A stretch of 64,000 nucleotides of DNA from Rhodospirillales bacterium (GTDB taxonomy: Bacteria > Pseudomonadota > Alphaproteobacteria > Reyranellales > Reyranellaceae). Positions within the stretch are counted from its first letter, which is position 1, and each line of letters begins with the position of its first letter. This document shows, piece by piece, positions 6,608 through 18,535 of this stretch. The position numbers and the translations under genes were made by a program. The stretch spans positions 1,764,501 through 1,828,500 of the forward strand of contig CP064988.1 of assembly GCA_016699855.1 (NCBI GenBank). The letters are read 5' to 3'. The notes beneath the pieces are model-generated. The model ran no database searches. It was not told the DNA's origin and saw nothing but the letters and a program-made list of their open reading frames with translations.

Positions 6608-8896
6608 TCACGACGTGTAGTAGCTCTTGTACTTGGAGTAGTAGTAGCCGACGTCGCCGTAGCCGTACTTGGAGTGGCGGCGCACGTTGACCTGCGACAT
6701 CACCACGCCGACCCGCTTGTTGACGTCGCGCAGCAGGCGCGTGGCGTTGCCGACGATCTCGCGCGGCGTCTTCTCCCAGCGCACCAGGAACACGACGTAG
6801 TTGGCGAGCCGGCTGAGGATGCGCGAATCCGACACCGCCATGACCGGCGGCGTGTCGAGCACCACGAGGTCGTACTCGTCGGCGAGCTTCTCGATGAAGC
6901 GCCGCATGGTGTTGGATTCGAGGATCTCGGTCGGGTTCGGCGTGTTGGGGCGGGCGGTGATGTAGAACAGGCCGCTGGCCTCGTCGCGGCCGAGGATCTC
7001 CTCCAGCGTCTTGGCGCCGGAGAGGTGCTCGTCGATCGTGCCGCCGGTCGCCTTGCCGCCGATCGTGCGCGCGACGTTGGGGCGCCGCAGGTCGCAGTCG
7101 ACCACGACGACGCGCTTGCCCGAGGAGGAGCGCGCCAGCAGCGCCGCCAGCGACACCGCGAAGGTGGTCTTGCCCTCGCCCGGCAGCGACGACGTGATCA
7201 TCACCACCTTGGGCGGCTGGTCGAGGTTGCCCAGCATGATCGCGGTGTGGGCCGAGCGCAGCGACTCGCCGTAGCTCGAGGTCGGCTTCTCGATCGCGAA
7301 GCGCGCCGGGTTGCGGCCGCCCAGGGTGAGACGCGACAGGCCGGGGATCATGCCGACCGCCGGCAGGCCGAGCGCGGCCTCGATCTGCTCGGTCGAGCGG
7401 TAGCCGCCGTCGAGCTTCTCCAGCAGCAGGATCAGGCCCAGCGCCAGCGCCGAGGACAGCGTCAGCGCCAGCGCCAGCGTCAGCGTGTAGCGCGGCGAGC
7501 TGGGCGAGGCCGGCGTCGTGGCGGCCGACAGCACGCGGGCGTCGGGCTGCTGGATGTCCTGCTGCTCGCGCAGCTCCTTGGAGCGGGTCAGGAACTGCTC
7601 GTAGATGGCGCGGCTGGACTCGGCCTCGCGCTCCAGCGGCTTGAGGTTGGCCATCGCCTGGCCGGTGTCGCCGGACTGCCGCTCGGCGGTGTCGAGGCGG
7701 CCCTTGAGCTCGGCCTCCTTGGACTCGGCGGCGGCCACCTCGGCGCGCACCGAGGTGGCGATCTTGGCGATCTCGGCGCGGATCTTGCCCTGGATCTCGC
7801 CGAGCTGGCCGCGCGCCTGCATCAGCCGCGGATGGGCGTCGCCGTAGCGCTGGCTGAGGTCGCCGACCTGGCGGCTGACCTCGGCCTCCTGGCCGCGCAG
7901 CGCGCCGATCAGCGGGTTGGCCAGCACCTCGGGGATCGCGGCGGCGCCGCCGGGGTTGCGCTCGGCCGCCTGCAGCGACTGCAGCCGCGAGCGCTTCGAC
8001 GCCAGCTCGGCGCGGGCGATGTTGAGCTGGGTGTTGACCTCGGACTGCGACTGCGCCGTCACGGTCGAGGTGCTGCCCATCGTCAGGTTGTGGCGCGAGC
8101 GGTACTCGGCGACGGCGCGCTCGGCGGTCTCGACGTTGCGCTTGAGCTCCAGCAGGCGGTCGGTGAGGAAGGTGGTGGCGATCCGGTTCGCCTCCAGCTT
8201 GGCGTTGAGCTGGTCGACGATGTACTCGCCGGCGATCGTGTTGGCGATCAGCGCCGCCTTGCGCGCGTCGGCCGACTCGAACTGCACGAGGATCACGTAG
8301 GAGCGGCCGCGCGGCGCGATGGTCAGCGCGTCGGCCACGCGCTCGACCACCTGGGCGCGGCGGCGCTCGCGGGCGGCGTCGGGCGGCGGCGGCGGCGGCG
8401 CCGTCCGGCCCAGGATCCGGTCGGCCTCGGCGCGGGCCATCGCCCACCACGCCCACGGCCCGGCCGCCGGCGCGCGGCGCGCGAACTCCTCGTCGTCCTC
8501 GAGCTTGAGCTTCTCCACGACGCGCTCGAGCAGCGAGCGCGAGCGCAGGATCTCGACCTCGGTCTGCAGCGCCGCCGTGTCCGACGTGGCGATGCCCTGC
8601 ATCACCTCCTCGACCTTGGTGACGCGCAGCTTGCGGGCGTCGAGCATCACCAGCGCCGAGCCGCGGTACATCGGCGTCATCTGCGACAGCGCCAGCCCGA
8701 CCAGCGCCATGACCAGCGCCACGACGCCGGCCATGTGCCACTTGCGGCGGTTCACCAGCAGCACGATGTCGCGCGGCGACAGCGCGGGCGCGCGCCCGCC
8801 GCGCGCCGGCGGCGGCGCGGCCGGCGCCGCCTGGGCGCCGCCGTCGGGCCCGCGCGGGCCGGCGAGGGTGGAGATCACGTTCACTTGCCGCTCCAT
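6608..8896 (-). CDS. Wzc-like polysaccharide co-polymerase / bacterial tyrosine kinase
   Basis: This 762-residue inner-membrane protein sets polysaccharide chain length and couples it to export. In order it shows an N-terminal Wzz domain with a first membrane helix (about 53-73), a long periplasmic coiled region, a second helix (TLTLALALTLSSALALGLIL), and a BY-kinase domain. The kinase has Walker A SSLPGEGKTT near 569, A' VVVVDCDLRRP near 597 and Walker B DLVVLDTPP near 675. The tail YGYGDVGYYYSKYKSYYTS has eight tyrosines, the usual autophosphorylation cluster. I chose the ATG at 8896; a GTG ten codons upstream is possible. It lies between the Wza-like gene and the phosphatase gene, as expected for one export unit. 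Confidence 0.93.
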   Translation of the reverse strand: MERQVNVISTLAGPRGPDGGAQAAPAAPPPARGGRAPALSPRDIVLLVNRRKWHMAGVVALVMALVGLALSQMTPMYRGSALVMLDARKLRVTKVEEVMQGIATSDTAALQTEVEILRSRSLLERVVEKLKLEDDEEFARRAPAAGPWAWWAMARAEADRILGRTAPPPPPPDAARERRRAQVVERVADALTIAPRGRSYVILVQFESADARKAALIANTIAGEYIVDQLNAKLEANRIATTFLTDRLLELKRNVETAERAVAEYRSRHNLTMGSTSTVTAQSQSEVNTQLNIARAELASKRSRLQSLQAAERNPGGAAAIPEVLANPLIGALRGQEAEVSRQVGDLSQRYGDAHPRLMQARGQLGEIQGKIRAEIAKIATSVRAEVAAAESKEAELKGRLDTAERQSGDTGQAMANLKPLEREAESSRAIYEQFLTRSKELREQQDIQQPDARVLSAATTPASPSSPRYTLTLALALTLSSALALGLILLLEKLDGGYRSTEQIEAALGLPAVGMIPGLSRLTLGGRNPARFAIEKPTSSYGESLRSAHTAIMLGNLDQPPKVVMITSSLPGEGKTTFAVSLAALLARSSSGKRVVVVDCDLRRPNVARTIGGKATGGTIDEHLSGAKTLEEILGRDEASGLFYITARPNTPNPTEILESNTMRRFIEKLADEYDLVVLDTPPVMAVSDSRILSRLANYVVFLVRWEKTPREIVGNATRLLRDVNKRVGVVMSQVNVRRHSKYGYGDVGYYYSKYKSYYTS

Positions 8897-8982
8897 CGGA
8901 CACGCGCGGCGCGACGCGCGCGCCACGGGGCGCTTCTACCGCACGCGGCCGCCGCGGACCAGCGCCCGGCGCGCGACCGGAC

Positions 8983-9567
8983 CTAGAAGAAGCGCTCGGG
9001 GACGCGGATGGTGTCGCCGGGGAAGATCGGCGCGTCCTCCGCGACCCGCTCCTGGGTCGACTGGCCGAAGCGCTGGACCGTGATCCGCGACTTCGAGGCG
9101 CGGTAGGTGTAGCCGCCGGCGATGGCGACCGCCTGGGCCACGGTCATGCCGTTGACGTAGGGGTACGAGCCGCGCTTCTCGACCTCGCCGAGGATGAAGA
9201 ACGGGCGGCGGTTGACGACCTCGGCGCTGACCCTGGGATTGCGCAGGTAGCCGCTGCTCTTGTACTTGGCGGCGATCATCTGCTCGACCTCGGGCAGCGA
9301 CAGCCCGCCGACCTGCATGCGGCCGATCGCCTTGAGCGACAGGCTGCCGGCGCCGTCGACCTCGAACTCGCCCGACAGCTCCTCCTCGCCGAACACGGTG
9401 ACGCGCACCTTGTCGCCGGCGCCGAGCTTGTACTGGCCCTGGGCGCGGACGGACGGCGCCGCGAGGACGCAGACCAGCGCCGCGGCGAGGCCGGGCAGCG
9501 CGCGGCGGCCGAGGGCCGCGGGCGCGCCGGCGCGCTCCTCCCCGGCCGGGCGGGACGGCGACGCCAT
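8983..9567 (-). CDS. Wza-like polysaccharide export protein (short form)
   Basis: This 194-residue protein has a signal peptide (residues 1-42, ending SVRAQ) and then the Poly_export domain opening YKLGAGDKVRVTVFGEEELS. The Gly-rich SLBB-type segment follows (FFILGEVEKRGSYPYVNGMT). It should form or gate the periplasmic part of the outer-membrane polysaccharide exit. Compared with E. coli Wza (about 380 residues) it is a half-length form, as is common in alphaproteobacteria. It lacks a clear lipobox and the C-terminal amphipathic barrel helix, so the adjacent barrel protein (9582-10862) may supply the outer-membrane pore. The gap of 14 bases to that gene supports co-transcription. Confidence 0.9.
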   Translation of the reverse strand: MASPSRPAGEERAGAPAALGRRALPGLAAALVCVLAAPSVRAQGQYKLGAGDKVRVTVFGEEELSGEFEVDGAGSLSLKAIGRMQVGGLSLPEVEQMIAAKYKSSGYLRNPRVSAEVVNRRPFFILGEVEKRGSYPYVNGMTVAQAVAIAGGYTYRASKSRITVQRFGQSTQERVAEDAPIFPGDTIRVPERFF

Positions 9568-9581
9568 GGCAGGCGCCGCCG

Positions 9582-10862
9582 CTAGAACTGCACGCCGCCG
9601 CGCAGCGCCACGAGGTGGCGCGAGAAGTCGTTGCCGGCGGCGTTGGAGTTGCGGTTGGTGAACTGGTAGCTCGGGCCGACGTAGAAGTTCTCGGTCGGCA
9701 GGTAGCGCAGCCCGATCTCGAAGTTGATGTAGTCGTCGTTGCGCGAGGTCGCGCCCGGCGTGTTGATCCGCTTGTAGTCGTTGATCGTGTAGCTGAAGCC
9801 GCCGTTGATCTTCACGTTGGGACGCATCGCGTAGTCGACGTTGACGCCGAACGCGGTGGCCCAGTAGCCGGCCTGCGTGGTCGACACGGTCTCCTCGATC
9901 GTGCGCTTCACGAACGGCTTCACGAACAGCGGCACGATCGGGTTCCAGAAGCCGGTCATCCCGAACATCACGCCGCGGATGTGGCCGAGCCGCGAATCGC
10001 TGTAGTCCTGGTCGCGGTAGCCGACGAACGCCTCGACCTGGGTGATGCCGCCGAAGTCGATGGTCGCGCCGAGCAGCGCCTCCCAGCCCGTCGAGTCGCG
10101 GCGGAAGCCGGCGCTGTCGACGTTGCGGTTGTAGTTGCGCTGGTTCAGGCCGCCCTGGACCCAGATTTCGTACTTCTCGACCAGCTCGTAGCCGAGGCGC
10201 AGCGACTCGGTCCACTCCGTGCGGTCGCGGTCGCGGTTGGTGATCGATGCGCCGCCCGGCTGATTGCGGTTGTTCGTGTACTTGTAGTTGTCGACACGCC
10301 CGTCGAGGCGGGCGCTGAACCGGTTCATCCTCTGGTAGTAGCCGAGGTTGGCGATCGACTGGTTGTACTTGTTCGGATCCGTGATGGCATTGGGCGTGGC
10401 GTTGGGGCTGCCCGGATCCTCGTGCAGACGGTTGAACTGCGCGCCGCCGTAGATGTTCCACTGCCTCTGGATGTCGACGCGGAACTCGGAACCGACGCGG
10501 AAGTCCTGGTAGTCCATGCGCGAGTTCTTCGCGTAGAACCCGAAGGCCCCCGACGTGAAGAAGTTGAGCATGTGGTTGTTCCAGTTGGAGCGAAGCTCGA
10601 GTCCCGGGCGCACCACCGTCACGAAATCGTCGCGGGTGCCGCCCGACGTCGCGTAGACGTTGCTGTTGTAAAGCTCGACCAGCTCGAGAACGGGGAACAC
10701 CCGGAACGAGCCCACCGGCATGCCGACCGGATCGTAGTTCTCGCCCTTGCCCGGCGTCACCGTGCCCGGCCGCGGCGTCTGCGCGGCGGCGCCGGCGAAG
10801 GTGCCGGCCACGAGGAACGCGGCGGCCGCGATCCTGACGCCGAACTCGAAACTTTTGCGCAT
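9582..10862 (-). CDS. Outer-membrane beta-barrel protein of the polysaccharide operon (BBP2-like)
   Basis: This 426-residue protein has a signal peptide (1-28, ending GAAAQ). Alternating aromatic and polar strands follow (SFRVFPVLELVELYNSNVYA, WNIYGGAQFNRLHED), and the terminal residue is Phe (LRGGVQF), the classical barrel-assembly signal. It resembles the outer-membrane beta-barrel families found beside export genes in Caulobacter-type holdfast and exopolysaccharide loci. It probably provides the outer-membrane passage for the polymer or anchors it. The ATG at 10862 is followed directly by the signal peptide. It lies 53 bases from the preceding small secreted protein and 14 from the Wza-like gene. 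Confidence 0.85.
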   Translation of the reverse strand: MRKSFEFGVRIAAAAFLVAGTFAGAAAQTPRPGTVTPGKGENYDPVGMPVGSFRVFPVLELVELYNSNVYATSGGTRDDFVTVVRPGLELRSNWNNHMLNFFTSGAFGFYAKNSRMDYQDFRVGSEFRVDIQRQWNIYGGAQFNRLHEDPGSPNATPNAITDPNKYNQSIANLGYYQRMNRFSARLDGRVDNYKYTNNRNQPGGASITNRDRDRTEWTESLRLGYELVEKYEIWVQGGLNQRNYNRNVDSAGFRRDSTGWEALLGATIDFGGITQVEAFVGYRDQDYSDSRLGHIRGVMFGMTGFWNPIVPLFVKPFVKRTIEETVSTTQAGYWATAFGVNVDYAMRPNVKINGGFSYTINDYKRINTPGATSRNDDYINFEIGLRYLPTENFYVGPSYQFTNRNSNAAGNDFSRHLVALRGGVQF

Positions 10863-10915
10863 CGTCCGCCGTCTCCCGTCCATTCCCGCCGCAACGCCCG
10901 TCAAGCGCCGGCCGG

Positions 10916-11431
10916 TCAATTCGCGCTGCCGTAGAACTGGTTCGGCACCTCCGACGTCGTGCCCGCCAGCCCGCTGCCGCCGTCGCCGCCGGAGGTGCTC
11001 GAGCCGCCGCCCTGGGTCCGGTTCGGCTCCGCCCGCCGCACGCGGCGCTCCGAATTCACGACGCCGATCGAACCCAGCGTGTAAGGATTGGTGTTCACGA
11101 CGCGCATCGCCTCGGCAACGAGCGGATCCGCCGGGCCCGGCGGAACCCCCTTGAGGATATCCAGCGCGACCATCGCCGCGATCGCGGCCAGCGCCGGATC
11201 CGTCGCCTGCCGCTCGACCGCGAACTTCACGAGAGCGCCCGCGATCTCGAGCGCCAAGGTCGGATTGGCCTGGGCGATCATGTTCAACGCGTTCGCGTCG
11301 CCCTGTTCCGCCGCCGCCTTGATCTGGTCGGCCACGGCCGGAGGAAGGCCGCCCGCCTGGGCATGCGCGCCGCCGGCAAGCAGAAGCGCCGCCAACAAGG
11401 CCGCGCCGCTCATCGTCACCCGTGTGAACAT
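10916..11431 (-). CDS. Unrecognised secreted protein, first gene of polysaccharide export operon
   Basis: This 171-residue protein has a clear signal peptide (MFTRVTMSGAALLAALLLAG, cleavage after AHAQA). The body is an Ala-rich helical region (residues 28-110). A Gly/Ser-rich tail (GGGSSTSGGDGGSG) precedes a short hydrophobic end. I do not recognise the family. The ATG at 11431 has GAGG eight bases upstream; an ATG ten codons further up (11461) has a weaker site. It heads a minus-strand run with the barrel, Wza-like and Wzc-like genes, so an export or attachment accessory role is likely by position only. The upstream AT-rich region is the most probable promoter for the whole run. Confidence 0.7.
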   Translation of the reverse strand: MFTRVTMSGAALLAALLLAGGAHAQAGGLPPAVADQIKAAAEQGDANALNMIAQANPTLALEIAGALVKFAVERQATDPALAAIAAMVALDILKGVPPGPADPLVAEAMRVVNTNPYTLGSIGVVNSERRVRRAEPNRTQGGGSSTSGGDGGSGLAGTTSEVPNQFYGSAN

Positions 11432-11605
11432 TCCGTCGGTCCTCGATCCATATTCCGCCATGATCCGCCCGCCACCGACCCGAGCGGTCGATTCGCATGC
11501 CTATTCATGGCGGGGCGTCCGCCGCGTCGCGGCGCGCCTCAAGGCAAAAATACAGAAACACTTCGCGCACGTATACCGGTTTTCGAGTTCCCCGGCATTG
11601 CGATC

Positions 11606-11658
11606 ATGTTACAGAACAATATTATGTTACAATATTAGCACATTTCAACAATATATTG
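11606..11658 (-). promoter_or_regulatory. AT-rich promoter/operator region of the polysaccharide operon
   Basis: In a 70 percent GC background, 11575-11690 is strongly AT-rich. On the minus strand TTGAAA (11643-11648) and CATAAT (11621-11626) are 16 bases apart, a good sigma70 match. ATGTTACAGAACAATATT (11606-11623) and ATGTTACAATATT (11624-11636) are abutting direct repeats, and CAATATATTG (11649-11658) is a perfect palindrome. Predicted leader to the first gene is about 180 bases. Confidence 0.45.
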
Positions 11659-11725
11659 ATTCATAACAAATTTTAGGAATGCATCCGATTGCGCCCGCAA
11701 TTCGAGGCGCGGATGGCCCGAAATT

Positions 11726-13603
11726 CTACGTCCGAAATTCCGGAACCAGCGTCCGCAAAACCGCGAGCGCGGCGGCCGTGTCGGATCGCACGCATGCGTC
11801 GCCGAGCGCCGCGAAGGCGTCGACGAGGCGCGCCCGGTCGACCGTCCGCGGGGCGGCGATCAGGATGCGCGGCAGGCGGGTCGGTTCCACCCTTTCCTGG
11901 CCATGGAACAACTCCTCGTGGAGTTTCTCGCCCGGGCGCAGGCCTGTGAAGGCGATCTTGATGTCGATGTCGGGCCGCAACCCGGCCAGCCGGATCATCT
12001 GCCGCGCGAGGTCGACGATCTTCACCGGCCGGCCCATGTCGAGCACGAACACGCGTCCGGCGGCATCGCCATCTGCCATGCCCAGGGCCGAGGCGTGGAG
12101 CACGAGCTGGACCGCCTCGCGGATGGTCATGAAGAATCGCGCGATGTCCGGATGGGTGACCGTGAGCGGCCCGCCCGCCTCGAGCTGGCGGCGGAACAGC
12201 GGCACCACCGAGCCCGCCGAGCCGAGCACGTTGCCGAACCGCACGATCGTGAACCGGGTGGCGGGGCGTTCCAGCGCCAGCGACTGGCAGTAGCTCTCGG
12301 CGGAGCGCTTGGTGGCGCCCATCACGCTCGACGGATTGACCGCCTTGTCGGTCGAGATCATCACCATCGCGCGCACGCCGGACTCGACGCAGGCGTCCGC
12401 GACGTTGCGGGTGCCCAGCACGTTCACGGCGACGGCCGCCAGCGGATTGGCCTCGACCAGCGGCACGTGCTTGAGCGCGGCGGCGTGGAACACGATGTCC
12501 GGCCGTTCGTCCCGCAGCAGCGCCCGCAACGGCTCGGCGTCGCGGACATCGAGGATGCGGGCCGACCGCGCCAGCTTCGGCCAGCGCTCGGCGGCCTCCA
12601 TGTCGATCGCGTAGAGGTTGAACTCGGCGGAATCGACGAGGCACATCCGGGCCGGCCCGAAGGCCGCGATCTGGCGCACCAGCTCGGCGCCGATCGACCC
12701 GCCGGCGCCCGTGACCAGCACGCGCCGGCCGCCGACCATGGCCGCCACCGGCGTCTCGTCGAGCACGATCTGCGGACGCCCCAGCAGATCCTCGACCGAG
12801 ACCGGCTGGAGCTCGACCTTGTCGTCGATCCCCGGCCGCAGACGGGACATGTCGGGCACCCGCGACACGGGCACGCCGAGCCGCTCGGCGGTGTCGAGCA
12901 GCGACGCCAGCGTGTCGGGCGCGAGGTCGGGATCGGCGATCACGATCCGCCGCGGCCGCTGGGCGTCGTCGCGGAAGCGCGCGACCACCGCCGCCAGCTC
13001 GCCGACCGCGCCGAGATGCGGCACGCCGTGCAGGCGGACGCCCGGCCGGGAGATCGAATCGGCCACGAAGCCGGCGGCGTGGTACTCCGCGCCGGCGGCG
13101 TCGAGCGCGCGCAGGAACAGGTTGGCCGACGGCCCGGCGCCGACGATCAGCACCGGCGTGCGGCCGTGGCGGGCGCCGCCCGGCAGCGGCACCAGCCGGC
13201 CCTCGCGGAACAGCCGGTAGCCGACCCGGCCGGCGGCCAGCAGGAAGATCAGCACCACCCACGACATGCCGACGAACGAGCGCGGGATCTCCGTCAGGCG
13301 CGTGGTCACGAAGCTCAGAGGCACGTAGAGCAGCACCGCCAGCGTCGCGGCGCGCACGATCGTCAGCATGTCGGCGGTCGAGGCGTAGCGCCAGTTGGTG
13401 CGGTACAGGCCGGTCAGCGGGAACGCCACGGCGCAGGCGCCGACGAAGGGCAGCAGCGCGCCGAACATCAGCGTGGTGTCGTCGAACTGGCCGAGGCCGC
13501 CGGTGCGGAAGAACAGCGCCGCGAACACCGAGATCGCGGCCATCGTCAGGTCGTGGACGACGACCATCCACGTGTCGCGGCGGATCCAGTCGGACGGTCT
13601 CAC
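11726..13603 (-). CDS. CapD/FlaA1-like UDP-sugar 4,6-dehydratase (membrane form)
   Basis: This 625-residue protein has four N-terminal membrane helices (about 12-125), a CoA-binding-like domain (149-270) and a catalytic extended-SDR domain. The nucleotide motif GAGGSIG is at 299-305. The active site reads STDKAVNPSSVMGATKR, with Met428 and Lys432 in place of the usual Tyr-x3-Lys. That replacement is characteristic of the FlaA1/WbpM/CapD family, which makes UDP-4-keto-6-deoxy sugars for glycans. It probably supplies a sugar for the polymer exported by the neighbouring genes. The GTG at 13603 lies 19 bases after the stop of the MscS-like gene, so read-through is possible. Confidence 0.92.
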   Translation of the reverse strand: MRPSDWIRRDTWMVVVHDLTMAAISVFAALFFRTGGLGQFDDTTLMFGALLPFVGACAVAFPLTGLYRTNWRYASTADMLTIVRAATLAVLLYVPLSFVTTRLTEIPRSFVGMSWVVLIFLLAAGRVGYRLFREGRLVPLPGGARHGRTPVLIVGAGPSANLFLRALDAAGAEYHAAGFVADSISRPGVRLHGVPHLGAVGELAAVVARFRDDAQRPRRIVIADPDLAPDTLASLLDTAERLGVPVSRVPDMSRLRPGIDDKVELQPVSVEDLLGRPQIVLDETPVAAMVGGRRVLVTGAGGSIGAELVRQIAAFGPARMCLVDSAEFNLYAIDMEAAERWPKLARSARILDVRDAEPLRALLRDERPDIVFHAAALKHVPLVEANPLAAVAVNVLGTRNVADACVESGVRAMVMISTDKAVNPSSVMGATKRSAESYCQSLALERPATRFTIVRFGNVLGSAGSVVPLFRRQLEAGGPLTVTHPDIARFFMTIREAVQLVLHASALGMADGDAAGRVFVLDMGRPVKIVDLARQMIRLAGLRPDIDIKIAFTGLRPGEKLHEELFHGQERVEPTRLPRILIAAPRTVDRARLVDAFAALGDACVRSDTAAALAVLRTLVPEFRT

Positions 13604-13622
13604 GGCCGCGCCCGCCGCGCCG

Positions 13623-16043
13623 TCACGACGCCGCCACCCCGAGGCCGGGCGAGCGCAGCCGGCGCAGGAGCGCGTGGTTCAGCGAGGTGCGCGCCGCCAG
13701 GGCGTCGCCGGGATGCAGCAGGCGCACGCGCAGCTCGAACTCCATCGCCGTCGGGGTCAGCGCCTTGAACAGCACCACCGGCGGCGGATCCGACAGCACG
13801 TAGGGATTCTCGGCGGCCACCGCGCGCAGCATCGGCTCGACGGCGGCCACGTCGACGCCGTGCGCGACGCTGACCGGCATGTCGAGCCGGCCGATGGTGT
13901 CGGCGTGCGTCCAGTTGACGACCGCGCTCTGGAGGAACTCGCTGTTGGGCACGATGACGGTGGCGCGCTGGTCGGTCTCGATCTCGGTGGCGCGCAGGTT
14001 CACGCGGCGCACGACGCCGTCGTACTTGCCCACCGTCACGCGCTCGCCGACGCGCACCGGCCGCTCGATCAGCAGGATGAGGCCCGAGACCGTGTTGTTG
14101 GCGATGTTCTGGAGGCCGAGGCCGATGCCGACGGACAGCGCGCCGACGATCAGGGCGAGGCTGGTGAAGTCGACGCCCAGCGCGGTGACCGCCAGCAGCA
14201 CCGCGATGACGACGCCGAAGTAGTTGGCCACGGCGTCGATCGAGACGCTGGCCGATTCCTGGACCTGCAGCCCCGGCAGCACCCGCTCGCGCAGCAGACG
14301 GCGCAGGCCGCGGAACACCAGCACGACGACGGCGAACACCGCCACCGCCATCAGCACGTCGAGCGGCGAGATCGTGCGCTCGCCGATGCGCACGCCGGCG
14401 GCGAGCTTCACGGCGCGGTCGACGATGTCGTCGGTGTCGGCGCCCCACAGGACGGGCAGCGTCAGCGCCACGCCGCAGAACAGCGCGAAGTCGACGGCCA
14501 GCAGGAACAGCAGCCGGCCGTGCGCCGGCAGCGACGCCGTGATCCCGAACGCCTCGCGCAGGCGGCGGCCGGCGCTCGAGGCCGGCGCCGCCGCCGCCGC
14601 GAACAGGTCCGACGCCAGGGCGCGAAGCACGAGGACGACGAAGGCGAGCAGCGCCGTCGCGATGATCGAGTCGACCACCCGGTCGGCCAGCGCCGCGTAG
14701 CCGGCCAACGCCGCCGCCGCGACGACCGCCAGCGCCAGGCCGATCACGGCGCGGCCCAGCGCCCAGGCGCCGCCGCCGAGCAGCGCCGGCCCGCCATCCT
14801 CGCCCGGCGTCGAGGAGGTCCACGCGTCGGCGCGCAGCACGGGCACCGCCATCAGAAGCACGACGATCGCGCCGATCGAGACGAGGATCGCCTCGGCGTT
14901 CGGCCGGCCGTGGTCGGCGGCGAACTCGCCCGGCGCGATCGCCGCGTTGAGGATGGAGAGCGCCACGACGGCGGCGGCGAGCGGCAGTCCGCGGCCGGCG
15001 ATCAACCGCGCGCTCTCGGCCGAGAACGGCGCGATGCGCCAGCGCGGATGGCGCGGCGTCAGGCTGGCCTCCGCGAGCCCCTGCACGAAGAGGAAGAGCA
15101 GGACGTTGCGGAACGCCTCGCCGGCGAAGACGACCAGCGGCCGGGTCGGCTCGCCGTTCGCGCCGCCGAAATGAACGTCGATCATGTTGGTGGCGTAGCG
15201 GATGGCGACGACGGCGAGGCCGACGCGGCTGACGATGTCGAGGACCGCGACCCCGAGGCGCCGCCGGTAGCTCGGCGCGTCGATCCCGTCGCGCCGCACG
15301 ACGCGGCGGCGCAGCCACACCAGCGCCAGCGCCAGCGCGCCGTAGAACGCCGTGTTGAACGCCACGACGCCCGCCGCCGAGCGCGCCGGATCGCGCGGCG
15401 CCGCGGCCGCGAAGTACGCGCGCCACGACGCGGCGAGCGTGCGCCACGCGTCGCCGACCTCGGCGCCGGCCTTGCCCCAGGTGGCCGGCGACAGCGGCGA
15501 CGGGCCGGCCCGGAACAGCGGCGCCCACACCAGCTCGCCGCGCAGCCGCGCGATGCGGTCGAGCGCCTGGCCGGCGCGGGCGATCGCGTCCTCGGCCAGC
15601 TTCACGGCGCCCTCGGCGTTGGTGACCTCCAGGCGCAGCCGCTCGAGCTGGACGCGGACCTCCTCGCTCTCGGGCGACGGCGCCGCCGCCGGCTTGGGCT
15701 CCGCCGGCTTCGCCTCGGCGGGGCGCGCCTCGGGCGGGCGCGCCTCCATCCGCCCCAGCCGCCCGCGCAGGCCGCGCGCCGTCTCCCGCGTGCGCTTGGC
15801 CTCCTCCTCCGCCTCGTCCCGGACGTCGCGCGCCGTCGAACGCGCCTCGTCGAGCTCGACCAGGGCCAGACCGGGGCGCGACAGGACGTCCTCGACGCGG
15901 TCGAGCGTGCGCGACCAGCCGGTGGCCTTCGACGCGAACACGCGCTCCGGCGGGAGCGCCTGGGCACGGACGTCGACCGCGGTCGACAGGACCGCGATCG
16001 CCGCGGTCAGGCCGACGAGGAGACGACGGACGTTGCGCTGCAT
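13623..16043 (-). CDS. MscS-family mechanosensitive channel with long N-terminal domain
   Basis: This 806-residue protein opens with a signal peptide (1-27, ending DVRAQ). A periplasmic coiled region with a Pro/Ala/Lys/Glu linker (EARPPEARPAEAKPAEPKPA) corresponds to the DUF3772-type head. About ten membrane helices follow. The MscS pore helix is GALSVGIGLGLQNIANN, and the beta domain begins RPVRVGERVTVGKYDG. Such channels release solutes on osmotic down-shock; large members with periplasmic heads are typical of proteobacteria. The GC-rich gene lies between copA and the capD-like gene with short gaps, but no functional link is evident. Confidence 0.92.
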   Translation of the reverse strand: MQRNVRRLLVGLTAAIAVLSTAVDVRAQALPPERVFASKATGWSRTLDRVEDVLSRPGLALVELDEARSTARDVRDEAEEEAKRTRETARGLRGRLGRMEARPPEARPAEAKPAEPKPAAAPSPESEEVRVQLERLRLEVTNAEGAVKLAEDAIARAGQALDRIARLRGELVWAPLFRAGPSPLSPATWGKAGAEVGDAWRTLAASWRAYFAAAAPRDPARSAAGVVAFNTAFYGALALALVWLRRRVVRRDGIDAPSYRRRLGVAVLDIVSRVGLAVVAIRYATNMIDVHFGGANGEPTRPLVVFAGEAFRNVLLFLFVQGLAEASLTPRHPRWRIAPFSAESARLIAGRGLPLAAAVVALSILNAAIAPGEFAADHGRPNAEAILVSIGAIVVLLMAVPVLRADAWTSSTPGEDGGPALLGGGAWALGRAVIGLALAVVAAAALAGYAALADRVVDSIIATALLAFVVLVLRALASDLFAAAAAPASSAGRRLREAFGITASLPAHGRLLFLLAVDFALFCGVALTLPVLWGADTDDIVDRAVKLAAGVRIGERTISPLDVLMAVAVFAVVVLVFRGLRRLLRERVLPGLQVQESASVSIDAVANYFGVVIAVLLAVTALGVDFTSLALIVGALSVGIGLGLQNIANNTVSGLILLIERPVRVGERVTVGKYDGVVRRVNLRATEIETDQRATVIVPNSEFLQSAVVNWTHADTIGRLDMPVSVAHGVDVAAVEPMLRAVAAENPYVLSDPPPVVLFKALTPTAMEFELRVRLLHPGDALAARTSLNHALLRRLRSPGLGVAAS

Positions 16044-16078
16044 CGACGCTCCCGGTGATTCGGCGACGCGATATCCTG

Positions 16079-18496
<2,418 letters not shown>

Positions 18497-18535
18497 GTCA
18501 ACCGCGCGTCGTGCGGCGACGCGGCGCGGCCCGCG

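Noticed and set aside
6527..8986. An 819-residue open frame on the plus strand across the Wzc-like gene
   Set aside because: It is antisense to a gene with full Walker motifs, consists of low-complexity Arg/Ala/Gly sequence and arises from high third-position GC.
16044..16078. A copper-responsive CueR-type operator before copA
   Set aside because: The gap is downstream of copA, not upstream, and the true upstream region (18497-18535) has no MerR-type dyad.
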